In this document: piece after piece, positions 8,801-17,719 of the stretch | Numbering within the stretch: position 1 is the stretch's first letter | Layout: the number at the start of each line of letters is the position of its first letter | Source of the DNA: Paludibacter sp. | GTDB taxonomy: Bacteria; Bacteroidota; Bacteroidia; Bacteroidales; Paludibacteraceae | Assembly: GCA_028690665.1 (NCBI GenBank) | Contig: JAQVAV010000011.1 | Coordinates: 62,001-126,000, forward strand | Reading direction: 5' to 3' | Length of the DNA: 64,000 nt | Translations under genes and position numbers: made by a program | Notes under the pieces: generated by a model | Database searches by the model: none | What the model saw: the letters and a program-made list of their open reading frames with translations, nothing else | What the model was told of the DNA's origin: nothing

Positions 8801-9856
8801 TATAGCGTATTGGATAGCTTTGAGAATCAGGAAAAAAATACGGATGATTTTTCTTATAGTGGGTTGGGACTGGCTATTACAAATAATCTTGTTCATTTAT
8901 TAGGTGGAAAAATAGAGGTGAAAAGTATTTTAAACGAAGACACAACATTTATTGTAGAACTTCCAAAGCAAAAGACATCCAATCTAGTCATAAATAATAA
9001 ATCTAATCTACCAGATTTATTACAAAGAAAAGAATATACGACACAAATGATTTTGCCAGAATATAAATACGTACAGGGAAAACAGACTATTTTAATATTG
9101 GAAGAGGATGTTGAGATACTATGGTTGGTGTGCGAAGTGTTTGCAGAGTCTTATAATGTTATGCCCCGAAATAATATCGCAGATACGGAAGATTTATTTG
9201 CTGATATTTATCCTGATATAATAATTTGTGATGTTTTCATTAATAAAGGCAAAGGCATACTTTTGACAAGAAAAATAAAATCAAATAAGAAAACTGCTCA
9301 TATTCCAATAATACTATTGTCTGCTAAGCATGATGTGGATGAAGAAATTGTAGGATTAAACGCTGGTGCAGAGATATACATATCTAAACCCTTTAATGTT
9401 GAGCATCTGAAAATTTCAGTTAAACGATTAATCTCCAGAAAAGAAGAACTCAAAAGTTATTTTTCTTCGCCTTTAAGTGCTTTTGATTTAATTGAAGGTA
9501 AGTTAACCCACGTTGAAGATAAGGTTTTCTTTGAAAAAGTTTTAGATGTCATCAATGAAAATATTAAAAATGAATTCCTTTCTGCAGCGTTCGTTGCAGA
9601 TGCAATGAAAATAAGCACAAGACATTTGTTTCGAAAATTACATAAAATAAGTGGTAAAAGTGTGGTTGAGATGATTAAAGAATGTAGAATATATACTGCA
9701 CAAAATCTTCTTTTGAATACAAAAATGACGATTGATGAGGTTATGTATAATTCTGGATTTTATAACAGAACTACTTTTTATAAAAACTTCACAAATAAAT
9801 TTAACTGTACTCCCAAAGAATATCGTGATTCTGGTATTCAAAACATAGAAGAATAA
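5819..9856 (+). CDS. Hybrid two-component system (HTCS) sensor-regulator
   Basis: A 1,345-residue one-protein two-component system that senses glycan fragments in the periplasm and controls polysaccharide genes in Bacteroidetes. In order: signal peptide; two seven-bladed Reg_prop beta-propellers (about 20-660, repeated WxGT motifs such as GYMWLGTVDG); Y_Y_Y domain (about 700-770); a transmembrane helix near 775-800; HisKA with phospho-acceptor His 834 in IAHEFSTP; HATPase; a receiver domain with Asp 1138 (IIICDVF), S/K partners in ILLSAKH and YISKPF; and an AraC-type helix-turn-helix at the end. The receiver has lost the usual MMPxMDG loop (it reads VFINKGKG), while the acidic pair and lysine remain. 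It most likely controls the neighbouring region A genes. It is closely related to the truncated HTCS at 11495. Confidence 0.95.
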   Translation: MRKFILFSFSLFYIFSFGYNIRQITNKDGLSNSAVLSICQDKEGYMWLGTVDGLNIFDGTIINVYKSTTKQNSLSGNLIENILETEKGVFWIRTNYGLNKLNNIKKQVEYFPEFNGYFLLEKDGNNNVFIVKNDGVVYYYTEQLHNFRKIAVPRVKLNDIADCVIKNNILTLIYKSGKIISYSIIYLKNGEINLSLSKVDSVNQKILFCSHDIKDNTVLFVDDSRTLFQYDLIQKKKDYIFNINAEISDRGEISSIVKQKNNYYIGFKTNGLICLFNTPDKKDRFDVKNINISSGVFSLYKDNNQDILWVGTDGQGVFLIYNTDYSIHPVSFNDIPFKIEKPVRALLLDKENTLWVGTKGDGILRINNLSNGSELDYTNTFHLTSKHSELKSNSVYSFSKSLRNILWIGHEEGISYYSYKDKRIKNMSLLYDGEPIKYIHSIYELNDSTLWLASVGMGMIVVHVSGNTDSPVVKSVKKIVYQNNQFAYNNFFAIFAESDSILWFGNRGYGIFKINAKNNQYKTIVLGKKSNEQLLNDVFALNQDEKGNIWAGTSLGLVKYSTKGTISIFNEEDGFPNNTVHGILKDSNKNLWLSTNKGIIRFDIQKNTFQTYNENNGLVVTEFSDGAFYRDEQSKKMYFGGVDGFVVINETNEKSNAYVPALHLNSLSILGKDYNIYDFYLNRQGKHILNLNYNQNFFTITFTANDYIDGNNYNYFYKLDGYNNEWINNKNSKSISFTNLTPGEYLLYVKYRNNVTGEESSVFPIKLIIRPPWYLSTIAYIVYIFLIMSCVVLLSLYLIWKNDQKRKIALEKIKQKHQEEVYESKLRFFTNIAHEFSTPLTLIYGPCSRILSHKGADSFVLQYTKLIERNAERLNNLIQQLIEFRQIETGNRQPQIETIPISDLFTDIVKLFSEVIDSKGVKLNSNIQPKLFWNSDKTFFYSIVSNLISNALRYTDKNGTIKVTAKATESTLHIIISNTGKGIKEENFERIFDRYSVLDSFENQEKNTDDFSYSGLGLAITNNLVHLLGGKIEVKSILNEDTTFIVELPKQKTSNLVINNKSNLPDLLQRKEYTTQMILPEYKYVQGKQTILILEEDVEILWLVCEVFAESYNVMPRNNIADTEDLFADIYPDIIICDVFINKGKGILLTRKIKSNKKTAHIPIILLSAKHDVDEEIVGLNAGAEIYISKPFNVEHLKISVKRLISRKEELKSYFSSPLSAFDLIEGKLTHVEDKVFFEKVLDVINENIKNEFLSAAFVADAMKISTRHLFRKLHKISGKSVVEMIKECRIYTAQNLLLNTKMTIDEVMYNSGFYNRTTFYKNFTNKFNCTPKEYRDSGIQNIEE

Positions 9857-9892
9857 GATATAACGTAAGGTTATTTTCCTGTTATTCCATTC

Positions 9893-9930
9893 AAAAGTAT
9901 GTCTATTTTTAATAATAAGACATACTTTTT
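9893..9930 (+). terminator. Terminator after the HTCS gene
   Basis: Perfect 12-bp stem AAAAGTATGTCT (9893-9904) with AGACATACTTTT (9918-9929), flanked by A and T runs, so it could work in both directions. The rest of 9931-10301 is very AT-rich; a 76-codon open frame at 10059-10289 has no family features and is not called as a gene. Confidence 0.75.
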
Positions 9931-10301
9931 GCATTCTATTACTTCAGTATCTTAATTTATGTTCAATAACATAGATTGAGTGCTTTTCACTCAAAGAGTT
10001 AAAATGTGTTTGTTTTAGGTTATCCCATTTTTTTGTATTATACTTATATACAGATAGTTTGTGCTATTCCTTCCTCTGGTTTGATTATAAATATAAAAGA
10101 TGTTATATAAGTCAATTGTATAATATTAAGTCTTATTTGTATAAAAACAAGACATATATTTTGTACGTCTCAAAATTAAATAAACCTGTCATTGTTTTGT
10201 ATAAAAAAAATACCCCATGTAAATATATTTGTAAAGTGAAATTATATGAGAATTTACTCTCTCTCTTCATTATTTTTTATAAACCATAAAATTTATTTAT
10301 C

Positions 10302-11498
10302 ATGAAAAAAACATTACTATTTCATGCGTTGTGTATGCTGTTTTTTCTATTACCTTTCACAATAAATGCACAAACTTTAGTCGCTTCTTGGGAAGCTGAA
10401 GATTATGTAGGTCTTGGTCTGAAACCGGATGTAGCTAATTACCCGCTAGTAGCGTCTGTCGACCATTCAGGAGGATATTATATTCAACGTATTTCAAAAA
10501 GCCAAAGTGCAATCTATTTCGTCAATCTTGCTACTGAGGGTGTTTACGAATTGAAGATATTTTACATGATTGCAGCCGATGGTGGACAAATTGGCTCGAA
10601 TATCGGTGTTCGTGTCAATAATCAGGTTATACGTGGTGTAACAGTTACTGATTATACAGATACCGATAATTCAACGGTTACAAAATCTATAACATATCCT
10701 ATTTATTTAGATGCAGGTGTTAATATGATACGTATCGGTCAAAATAAAAAATATTTTTCATCAGAAGGATATACACCCAATATTGATAAATTCGAGCTTT
10801 ATACTTCTGAAGAATCATTAGATAAACCTGATGATGATGCGGATTATGCAAATCAGGCAGAATTGAATACTTATTCTGGTCTTGATGGATACACTGCCAT
10901 ATTTGATACATATAAAAACTTATCTGCAACAGATTTATATACAGTAACTTCGGAATCAAGTAATTCAACCATTGGGAATTTAGCCGATGGAAATAATGCT
11001 ACAAAATTTATTTCCACTAATGATGAAGAAACAATAACCTTATATTTTCCACACGGAAGCGGATTTGCGCTGAGAAATTTAGTTTTTGATAATTCAGAAG
11101 TTACACTGAGTTCACATACCATTCAACGTTCAACAGATGGAATAACTTGGGAAAATATGCCTGCAGCAAATGTATTCCTTAGTTTGTATTACAGCAATGC
11201 AGGAACAGCTTGTGGAGGATGGCAAGCAACCACAGAATCAACATATGACTACAAATACTATCGTTTTACAATAAAAAAGATTCCCGGAGCATCAGGTATT
11301 GAAATAGGTGATATGAAGATTTATGGACTTTATCAAGGATTGCAAGATTTAACTGAATCTGCCAATGGTAGTATATCTACTTCATTGGCAGCAGGCGATG
11401 TTGAGGGTGGACTACCAAATGGATTGAATCAGGCTATTGACAATGATGGTAAATTGAAATTTGTTGCAAAAAATAATGCGACATTGAATATAATGTGA
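10302..11498 (+). CDS. Secreted carbohydrate-binding protein (CBM6/35-like plus F5/8-like), probably 3'-truncated
   Basis: 398 residues with a clear signal peptide ending near INAQ. Residues about 25-170 resemble a CBM6/CBM35 beta-sandwich (starts with VASWEAEDY, ends with AGVNMIRIGQ and IDKFELY). Residues about 185-345 look like an F5/8 type C domain (NLADGNNATKF, IEIGDMKIYG). The protein stops abruptly within another predicted beta domain (KLKFVAKNNATLNIM), and from 11489 the DNA is homologous to an HTCS gene in a different frame. It has no catalytic domain and no sorting domain, so the original 3' end was probably deleted. A binding role on glycans is inferred only from the domains. Confidence 0.72.
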   Translation: MKKTLLFHALCMLFFLLPFTINAQTLVASWEAEDYVGLGLKPDVANYPLVASVDHSGGYYIQRISKSQSAIYFVNLATEGVYELKIFYMIAADGGQIGSNIGVRVNNQVIRGVTVTDYTDTDNSTVTKSITYPIYLDAGVNMIRIGQNKKYFSSEGYTPNIDKFELYTSEESLDKPDDDADYANQAELNTYSGLDGYTAIFDTYKNLSATDLYTVTSESSNSTIGNLADGNNATKFISTNDEETITLYFPHGSGFALRNLVFDNSEVTLSSHTIQRSTDGITWENMPAANVFLSLYYSNAGTACGGWQATTESTYDYKYYRFTIKKIPGASGIEIGDMKIYGLYQGLQDLTESANGSISTSLAAGDVEGGLPNGLNQAIDNDGKLKFVAKNNATLNIM

Positions 11499-12193
11499 CT
11501 CCCGTTAATAAATTTTCTACCGTACAGGATCTATTTAAAGATATTTACCCGGATATAATCATTTGTGATGTTATGATGCCAGGAATAGACGGCATTAAAC
11601 TAACCAGACAAATTAAAGCAGACAAAAGAACCGCGCATATTCCGGTTATCTTGTTATCAGCGAAGCATAGTATTGAAGAACAGATTGAAGGTCTTGATGC
11701 CGGAGCTGAAATGTATATTACAAAGCCATTCAATGTGGATTATCTCAAAACATCCGTTAAAAGATTAATTTCCAGTAAAGAAGTGCTGAAAGACTATTTA
11801 TCTTCTCCATTAAGTGCTTTTGATCTAACGGATGGTAAACTGACACATAAAGAAGATAAAATTTTTATTCAAAATGTATTAGATATTATAAATAATAACC
11901 TCCTCGATGAAGATTTATCTGCACGTTTTGTCGCAGCTCAACTCAACATCAGTACGAGGCATTTATATCGTAAGATTAATGATATCTGTGACAAAAGTAT
12001 TGCTGAAATGATTAAAGAATGTAAAATTCACGTAGCTCAAAATCTTCTGCTCAATACAAAATTGACTATTGATGAAATTGCATACCGTTCAGGGTTCTCA
12101 AACAGAGCTACTTTTTATAAAGTTTTTGCTGATAAATTTAACTCCACGCCTAAGGAATACAGAGATACGTCTATTCATAAAATGGAAGAATAA
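11495..12193 (+). CDS. N-terminally truncated HTCS: receiver (partial) plus AraC-type DNA-binding domain; gene remnant
   Basis: Homology to the C-terminus of the 5819-9856 HTCS begins at TATAATGT near 11489 and runs to the end. Only the second part of the receiver is left, including its phospho-acceptor motif IIICDVMMPGIDG, ILLSAKH and ITKPF, followed by the full AraC helix-turn-helix (ISTRHLYRKI, GFSNRATFYKVF, TPKEYRD). The sensor propeller, membrane helix, kinase and first receiver strand are missing. A GTG at 11495 could start translation, overlapping the upstream gene by 4 bases, but no functional promoter or ribosome-binding site is evident. It is best seen as a deletion product; it might still give a small DNA-binding protein. 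Unlike the intact HTCS, its receiver loop is canonical. Confidence 0.82.
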   Translation: MTPVNKFSTVQDLFKDIYPDIIICDVMMPGIDGIKLTRQIKADKRTAHIPVILLSAKHSIEEQIEGLDAGAEMYITKPFNVDYLKTSVKRLISSKEVLKDYLSSPLSAFDLTDGKLTHKEDKIFIQNVLDIINNNLLDEDLSARFVAAQLNISTRHLYRKINDICDKSIAEMIKECKIHVAQNLLLNTKLTIDEIAYRSGFSNRATFYKVFADKFNSTPKEYRDTSIHKMEE

Positions 12194-12422
12194 TGAATCC
12201 ATTCAATTATTAAATATACATGGAAGCAAACAAAAATCACATTTAATAAGTTGTATATGAACAGATTGTATAATTTCTTTCGATTTGTTTTTTCTATAAT
12301 TATAATGTTCTCGCCTTTAAATTCTGGGCAGATCAGATATAGTATTACTTTGTATAGTTCAATTCCCCGTTTTCTGAATGGTTCGTTGAAATGCAACATA
12401 TTGATGTTCCGAAAACCTATTT

Positions 12423-15400
12423 TTATAAATTTATTTTGAAGTCGTATTTTTTATCTACCGTTTCTAATGTGATAATTGTCATGCCTTTGTTAGTTACTGA
12501 AAGCTCCTGTTTATCGGCGACATTAGATATCATTTGAATAAATCTACCTGTTGCATCGTAGACTTTTAAATTGGCAGTATTATTCACAAGTCCGGAAACA
12601 ACCATTTTTCCATTGGATTTATAAAGAATAACTTTTTGCTCCTTGGTATCGTATTGATTTGTTGCAACGTCTCCGGAAACAATCACTTTGAATCGTTCTT
12701 TTGCTGCTGATGAGGTAGTGGTGAATTCATAAGTGCCGTCCAATAACATATTTTGTTGTTCTCCGGTTACATTATCAATTAAAGTCACATTGGAATATGT
12801 TTTTACGTTTTCCGGATTCAATAAACTTAATTTATATTTTCCCGGTACCGTTGTTTTCACTGTGACGTCAAAAGCTGTTATTGATCGTGGAACTGCATTG
12901 ACCGCTATCGGATAATTTCCAATCTTAGTGTATATTTGGGGCACACCCGTAACCGGACTAAACATTTTTACGGCATCTTCTCCTATAACGTACTCTAGAG
13001 AATTGCTATCATCCAAGCGGAACCTGGTTTTATCACTGTAGCCATTACCCTCCAAATTAAAACTTACATCATCATAAGATGGATTGGTAACTAACGATCT
13101 GACTAATGCTTTTCCGGATACACTGAAGTCCATAGTTGTAGATGTGGCCTGCATAAAAAATGAAGTATACGGGTCTATTATCAAATTATCTCCACTTAGT
13201 ACAACATCATAATTAATGTTGTTGAAGTGATAAAATGGAGGTTGGGTGGCATAGTCAAGATTAAAGCCTGCTGCATACGGAGTTCCTACAAGATTCCAGC
13301 TATTGTGAAGAGAAAGAGTATTATTCGTGTATTCATCTACATCAACGGTAGATGAACTGGGTGTAAATAAAGATATTTCTCCGGCACCGGAAACAAAATC
13401 TATTTCAATATCACTCGGGACGGCGATAATATAACCCTTTTTGGCAATTAATGTATGGGGTGATACATCTTTCCAGTTAGGGCTGTCCTGTACATAGTTT
13501 ACATCTCCTGTGTTATCGCGTCTTTCTCCGTCATATTCGGACACGTAAAAATCATTTGTTGATGTCGCTGCGGTTGTAGGATCTCCCCAACGGGCAACAG
13601 TATTCGTTCCTGCAATAAATATGTTAGCTGCCGGAACATCAAAAGGGAACGACATAAAATACCACCCGAAAGTACGTGAAAAACTTTTCCGGATAATTAT
13701 TTTTCCATTATTGATAATACTTCCATCATTCTTAATTTTTGCTGCGTCATTGTTGCTTCCAACTTTCAGAACAATATATCCTCCCGAAGAAACAGTCAGC
13801 GTACCTCCGTTAGAATTAGTTAATGTTGCATCATCATCAACTGTCACTTCGTTAACGGTAATGGTAGTTGAAGCCGGGATAACGATATTGTTTTTTACAT
13901 GGGTTTTTACTGTTTCCGAGTTCGGGTTTGTATTCGTGTCCCATTTTGAATCGCTGGTCCAGTCACCATCGGCAGTTGTTGTATATGTAAGAAATATTTC
14001 AAAACTACCCGTGCCGATAGCGCCAGAGGAGACACCTTCTACTTGAAGATCAACAGCTCCTTCAGGCAAGCCATACGCAGGAAAATTTCCCGGTGGTATA
14101 ATCTGAGACGGAGCAACAGCTGATAAATCGAGACGATATACCCCCGATGATACGGCTACATTATCATAAACGTAACTCACATCTCCTGAAACAATTGTTA
14201 TATTAACAGCCGTGTCATCTCCCGAAACGGTTCCTGTTATTACGGGTTCCTGATTAGAAGTATAACTGTCTGTCGAAGACGAGCCTGTATCCGATGTTGT
14301 TGTATGTTCCAGGCTAACGGTTAATGTTGTAGGCAGTATTGTCAGAGAACCAGATCCGGTTGCGTAATTTCCTGCCGGATCAGTAATTTTAGCCTGCACT
14401 GAATATGTGTTTGCAGACAATTTGTTCGAAAAAGGAACGTTTAATGTCCACGCCGTTCCGTCAACTGCAAGGTAGCCATCACCGTTAGTGTAAGTAATCC
14501 CGTTAAGAGTTACCGTCAAAACGTCTTCATCGGTGAGATTTGCAGTACCAGTTAATGTAGGCGTATTATCATAAGTAGTCTGGCTGTTGACTACCGGAGT
14601 TGCCGGATTTGTCAAATCAATTAAAAAACTGTTCGTTGCAGTAGCACCTCCATTTGTCGTTATTTTTATGGTCACATATCCTTCCGGCAAACCACCAGTA
14701 GGCATTGTTCCGGATGAAGGACTCGTCCCATTTAAATCGAGAGTAAACATCAACGACGATACAGATACATTAGAATATGTTAATGCATTCAAAATAGTTC
14801 CAGAATAATATTCAACTGTAATTGTTGCAGCAAGATTGTCACTGCTTAATCCGGTTAAAACAGGCTTGCGGTTAGAAGTTATGTTATCACTTGACGAAAT
14901 ACCTGTATCGGATGAGGATGTGTTTGCCAAATCAATAGATGGAGCTGCCAATGTAAATGAATTGGTTCCTGACGAACCCAGATTGCCTGCCGGATCGGTA
15001 TAGCTATGGTCTATAACGGTAATTGTCGGAGCTAAAACAGAGCTCGTTGCTTTGACACTTGCTGTCCAAACTTTGGAGTCACTTGTTTGAATAAGGTTAT
15101 ATAATTGCCCGTTACTTACAGAAATATCTTCCGTCGAAAATGAATGTTCCGGATCTTCTGAAAATGTGAACGTAACGATTTTGGTTTCGCCGGTTGCAAT
15201 TGTCGCCGTCGAAAAGGTAACTGCTACAGTCGGAGAAATTATATCGTAATCAAGAAGCAATTCATCTCCTTTCCCGTTATTATTATTCAAATCGGTATAT
15301 GTGTTATCATTTACTGTAACAGAAGGCGCTGTACCGGAACCACTTTGTGTAAGAGTTGCCGTGAATGATGTAGGATCGTATAAATTCATGGCGAAGTTGG

Positions 15401-16628
15401 AAATGACACCTCCCGAAACAATAATATCACTCAATGTAAATCCCTGTACATATTCCGAAAATTTGAATGTAACAATACAGCTTTCCCCAGATGCAAGGAT
15501 ATCATCGTCAGCTGTTATAGTAAGAGTAGGAGGAGTCTGGTCTGTTGCAGTGACATTCACTGTTATGTCTTGTGTATCGTAATGTCCAGCTCTGTCTGTT
15601 GCTTTAACCTGAACGGTATAACTTCCAATCTGGGCTGCAGACTTAAATGAAACATTACCTGTAACAACATCAATATTAAATAATGCGGCGTTGGTTCCTC
15701 CGGATATTGAATAGGTAATAACATCTCCGGCATCTGCATCCGTTGCTTTAACGATAGTAACTGCCAGCGAACTTTGTAACACATTTACAGAAGCTGTAGC
15801 CCCGCCTCCATCCGAAATGATAACAGGTGTGTTGTCATTTATATTAGTAACAGAAACTGCGATTTCCTGTACATCTGCAGCTCCCTGTGTATCAGTTACC
15901 GTTACCTGAACATTATATACATTGTTCAATCCAATATCCGTAGGATTTTCATAATCAGGGGTGGAAACAAATGTCAATACACCGGTAAAACTGTTCATTG
16001 AAAATTTTGAAGCATCCGACCCTCCGGTAATGGAATATGAAGCTATATTGTTTTCTGCATCGGTTGCATTTACATCTGTTACAGCGGTTTGCCCTTCAGA
16101 TACAGAAACCGTTGCATTCTGACCTCCACCATCGGATGTTATTACCGGGGCCGTATTAGTCGATTGAGTTGTTCTCAAAGTTTCCAAACCTGTACCTACT
16201 CCGGAAGAATTTGTACCGACAGTAGTGTTGTCAGAAATAAACGATTCTCTTCCCGGAACTAATAAAAGCCATGCCTGGCCGGTTGCCGTAGCACCACCAA
16301 GTACTGTTGTCTCGTAAAAATAATATGCGTTATCGGTACTTCCGGAAGCTGCCTTCCTGGAAATTACGCCATTGAATGTATAGAGCTGTCCTCCTGAAGT
16401 AAAAGACAGTTGCCCTGCGATATTGTTACCCGAAAAACTCACATCTGCCGGATTGGCCGATGTAAATTTAAAAGAGCTACCTAAAATAGGAGTTGTAATT
16501 GTTATCGTATTTGTATTTGTTCCGTAAGCAGAACCACTGCCTTTGTATACAACCGAAACCGTAATTGTTGCCCCATAGATCGTAGTTATACAAAATAAAA
16601 ACAGAGGCAAAAGTAAAAATCTTTTCAT
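12423..16628 (-). CDS. Large modular T9SS-secreted surface protein with cadherin-like and Ig-like repeats
   Basis: 1,401 residues from the ATG at 16628; an alternative ATG at 16652 adds eight residues ahead of what is clearly a signal peptide (MKRFLLLPLFLFCITTIYG). Then follow two cadherin-like repeats (about 165-365, with DVNATDAENN, VTVTDTQGAAD and NINDNTPVI), a series of bacterial Ig-like modules in related copies (motifs DIIVSGG, SFTATL, DLANTSSSDTG and TSDTGSSSTD), a beta-helical-looking part (about 925-1010) and a C-terminal T9SS sorting domain (about 1330-1401, VDKKYDFKINL at the end). No enzymatic domain was recognised. Expected role: cell-surface adhesion or structure, exported by the type IX system. 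It faces the HTCS remnant tail to tail; 12194-12422 shows no terminator. Confidence 0.85.
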   Translation of the reverse strand: MKRFLLLPLFLFCITTIYGATITVSVVYKGSGSAYGTNTNTITITTPILGSSFKFTSANPADVSFSGNNIAGQLSFTSGGQLYTFNGVISRKAASGSTDNAYYFYETTVLGGATATGQAWLLLVPGRESFISDNTTVGTNSSGVGTGLETLRTTQSTNTAPVITSDGGGQNATVSVSEGQTAVTDVNATDAENNIASYSITGGSDASKFSMNSFTGVLTFVSTPDYENPTDIGLNNVYNVQVTVTDTQGAADVQEIAVSVTNINDNTPVIISDGGGATASVNVLQSSLAVTIVKATDADAGDVITYSISGGTNAALFNIDVVTGNVSFKSAAQIGSYTVQVKATDRAGHYDTQDITVNVTATDQTPPTLTITADDDILASGESCIVTFKFSEYVQGFTLSDIIVSGGVISNFAMNLYDPTSFTATLTQSGSGTAPSVTVNDNTYTDLNNNNGKGDELLLDYDIISPTVAVTFSTATIATGETKIVTFTFSEDPEHSFSTEDISVSNGQLYNLIQTSDSKVWTASVKATSSVLAPTITVIDHSYTDPAGNLGSSGTNSFTLAAPSIDLANTSSSDTGISSSDNITSNRKPVLTGLSSDNLAATITVEYYSGTILNALTYSNVSVSSLMFTLDLNGTSPSSGTMPTGGLPEGYVTIKITTNGGATATNSFLIDLTNPATPVVNSQTTYDNTPTLTGTANLTDEDVLTVTLNGITYTNGDGYLAVDGTAWTLNVPFSNKLSANTYSVQAKITDPAGNYATGSGSLTILPTTLTVSLEHTTTSDTGSSSTDSYTSNQEPVITGTVSGDDTAVNITIVSGDVSYVYDNVAVSSGVYRLDLSAVAPSQIIPPGNFPAYGLPEGAVDLQVEGVSSGAIGTGSFEIFLTYTTTADGDWTSDSKWDTNTNPNSETVKTHVKNNIVIPASTTITVNEVTVDDDATLTNSNGGTLTVSSGGYIVLKVGSNNDAAKIKNDGSIINNGKIIIRKSFSRTFGWYFMSFPFDVPAANIFIAGTNTVARWGDPTTAATSTNDFYVSEYDGERRDNTGDVNYVQDSPNWKDVSPHTLIAKKGYIIAVPSDIEIDFVSGAGEISLFTPSSSTVDVDEYTNNTLSLHNSWNLVGTPYAAGFNLDYATQPPFYHFNNINYDVVLSGDNLIIDPYTSFFMQATSTTMDFSVSGKALVRSLVTNPSYDDVSFNLEGNGYSDKTRFRLDDSNSLEYVIGEDAVKMFSPVTGVPQIYTKIGNYPIAVNAVPRSITAFDVTVKTTVPGKYKLSLLNPENVKTYSNVTLIDNVTGEQQNMLLDGTYEFTTTSSAAKERFKVIVSGDVATNQYDTKEQKVILYKSNGKMVVSGLVNNTANLKVYDATGRFIQMISNVADKQELSVTNKGMTIITLETVDKKYDFKINL

Positions 16629-16682
16629 ATCGAGTTCTGTTAGGATTAACAAAAAACTTCATCCTGAAAATAAATCAGAAAA

Positions 16683-16690
16683 CAAATATA
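16683..16690 (-). promoter_or_regulatory. Predicted -7 box for the large T9SS protein gene
   Basis: The minus strand reads TATATTTG, an exact TAnnTTTG match, 55 bases before the ATG at 16628. The rest of 16629-17124 is AT-rich without other recognisable features apart from the terminator at 17068-17101. Confidence 0.5.
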
Positions 16691-17067
16691 ATGTAAGTTT
16701 TAAATATGAAATTACGCCCTTTGAATGTATTGTTATTTATATAACTCAATATTATTTATCACGATGAAATATATTTTGCTACACGTAAATATACGGCATA
16801 GTTAATACCCCTGTTTGAATTTTTGAATAATTTGTTTACATTTATTATGAAAACGCCTGTGTATATGCATATTACATGCTATGTTTTGATTTTATATTTA
16901 TAAAAATCATGGAAAGTATATTTTGATTGTCATATAATTAACGACAAGCCAATATCGTTATTTTTTTATTTTGTATGTTTTTAATTAAAAAATCCCAGTC
17001 AATATTTAATATACATTAACTTCATTCAATATTATTTACTAGAGATATTGCTATTCTCGAGAAAATG

Positions 17068-17101
17068 AAAAAAGCACATTCAAGAATGAATATGCTTTTT
17101 A
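17068..17101 (-). terminator. Terminator after the small lipoprotein gene
   Basis: An inverted repeat with AAAAAGCA on one side and TGCTTTTT on the other plus inner ATTC/GAAT pairing, 24 bases beyond the stop of the minus-strand gene at 17125. A- and T-runs at both ends would allow action in either direction. Confidence 0.6.
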
Positions 17102-17124
17102 CTACATGAATGTAGCTATTATAA

Positions 17125-17652
17125 TTATAGCCCTAATACTTTAGCATCCAGAGTTACGTCCATATCAATATTTATTTTATGTGAAACTTTCGTAGTTTCA
17201 TCTGATCCGGCAACAATCTTCAATCCAAATTTATCGCTCAGGATATAATCTTTTAAATCAACATCTTCGACAGTAAAATCAATCTCTCTAACATCTCCAA
17301 CTGCTGTTGCAGAAGCAATTTTTACGGTACTTAGATTTTCTCCTGTTATATAAATCTTTATATTGCTAAAAAAACTAAGATCAGCAGAATCATTTTCATC
17401 TATACTAATCTTAAACGAGTTCAGTTTTACACTCTCAACAAAATCAGTACTAATATTATATTTTGTAAAAACACTGTCAATATTTGTTTCAATTTCAGGG
17501 GTCGAAAGAGGAATACTATCAATAGTCAAAGGAATTGCAGGAACTTCCACGGACTGACTGAACGGTAAATTGATTTTAGTAAGATCACTTAAAGTGCTGC
17601 AACCAGCAAGCGCTAAAACCGATAAAAAGATAAGAGATAAATACTTTTTCAT
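17125..17652 (-). CDS. Small putative lipoprotein of unknown function
   Basis: 175 residues with a lipoprotein signal peptide and lipobox LAGC (Cys 18), so it is expected to be membrane-anchored. The mature part is rich in beta-strand-forming and Asp/Ser/Thr residues with no motif I can assign; its even strand pattern (KISIDEND, IKIYITGENL, KINIDMDVTLDAKVLGL) suggests a beta-sandwich. A -7 box (CAAAGATA on the plus strand, 17703-17710) lies 51 bases upstream, indicating its own promoter. It is followed by a terminator. No function is proposed. Confidence 0.75.
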   Translation of the reverse strand: MKKYLSLIFLSVLALAGCSTLSDLTKINLPFSQSVEVPAIPLTIDSIPLSTPEIETNIDSVFTKYNISTDFVESVKLNSFKISIDENDSADLSFFSNIKIYITGENLSTVKIASATAVGDVREIDFTVEDVDLKDYILSDKFGLKIVAGSDETTKVSHKINIDMDVTLDAKVLGL

Positions 17653-17702
17653 AAAATTCGTTTTGAAAATTTTGATTATTAAGACATTAATTATAATTAT
17701 GA

Positions 17703-17710
17703 CAAAGATA
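17703..17710 (-). promoter_or_regulatory. Predicted -7 box for the small lipoprotein gene
   Basis: The minus strand reads TATCTTTG, an exact TAnnTTTG match. It lies between the lipoprotein start (17652) and the end of the LytTR gene (17720). Confidence 0.5.
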
Positions 17711-17719
17711 ACAAATTAT

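Noticed and set aside
10059-10289. 76-codon open frame between the HTCS and CBM genes
   Set aside because: Made of AT-rich low-complexity sequence, no ribosome-binding site and no family-like pattern.
13621-15582. Several plus-strand open frames of 70-140 codons
   Set aside because: They lie opposite the large T9SS protein gene and reflect its repeated Ser/Thr/Val codons; no start signals or domain features.
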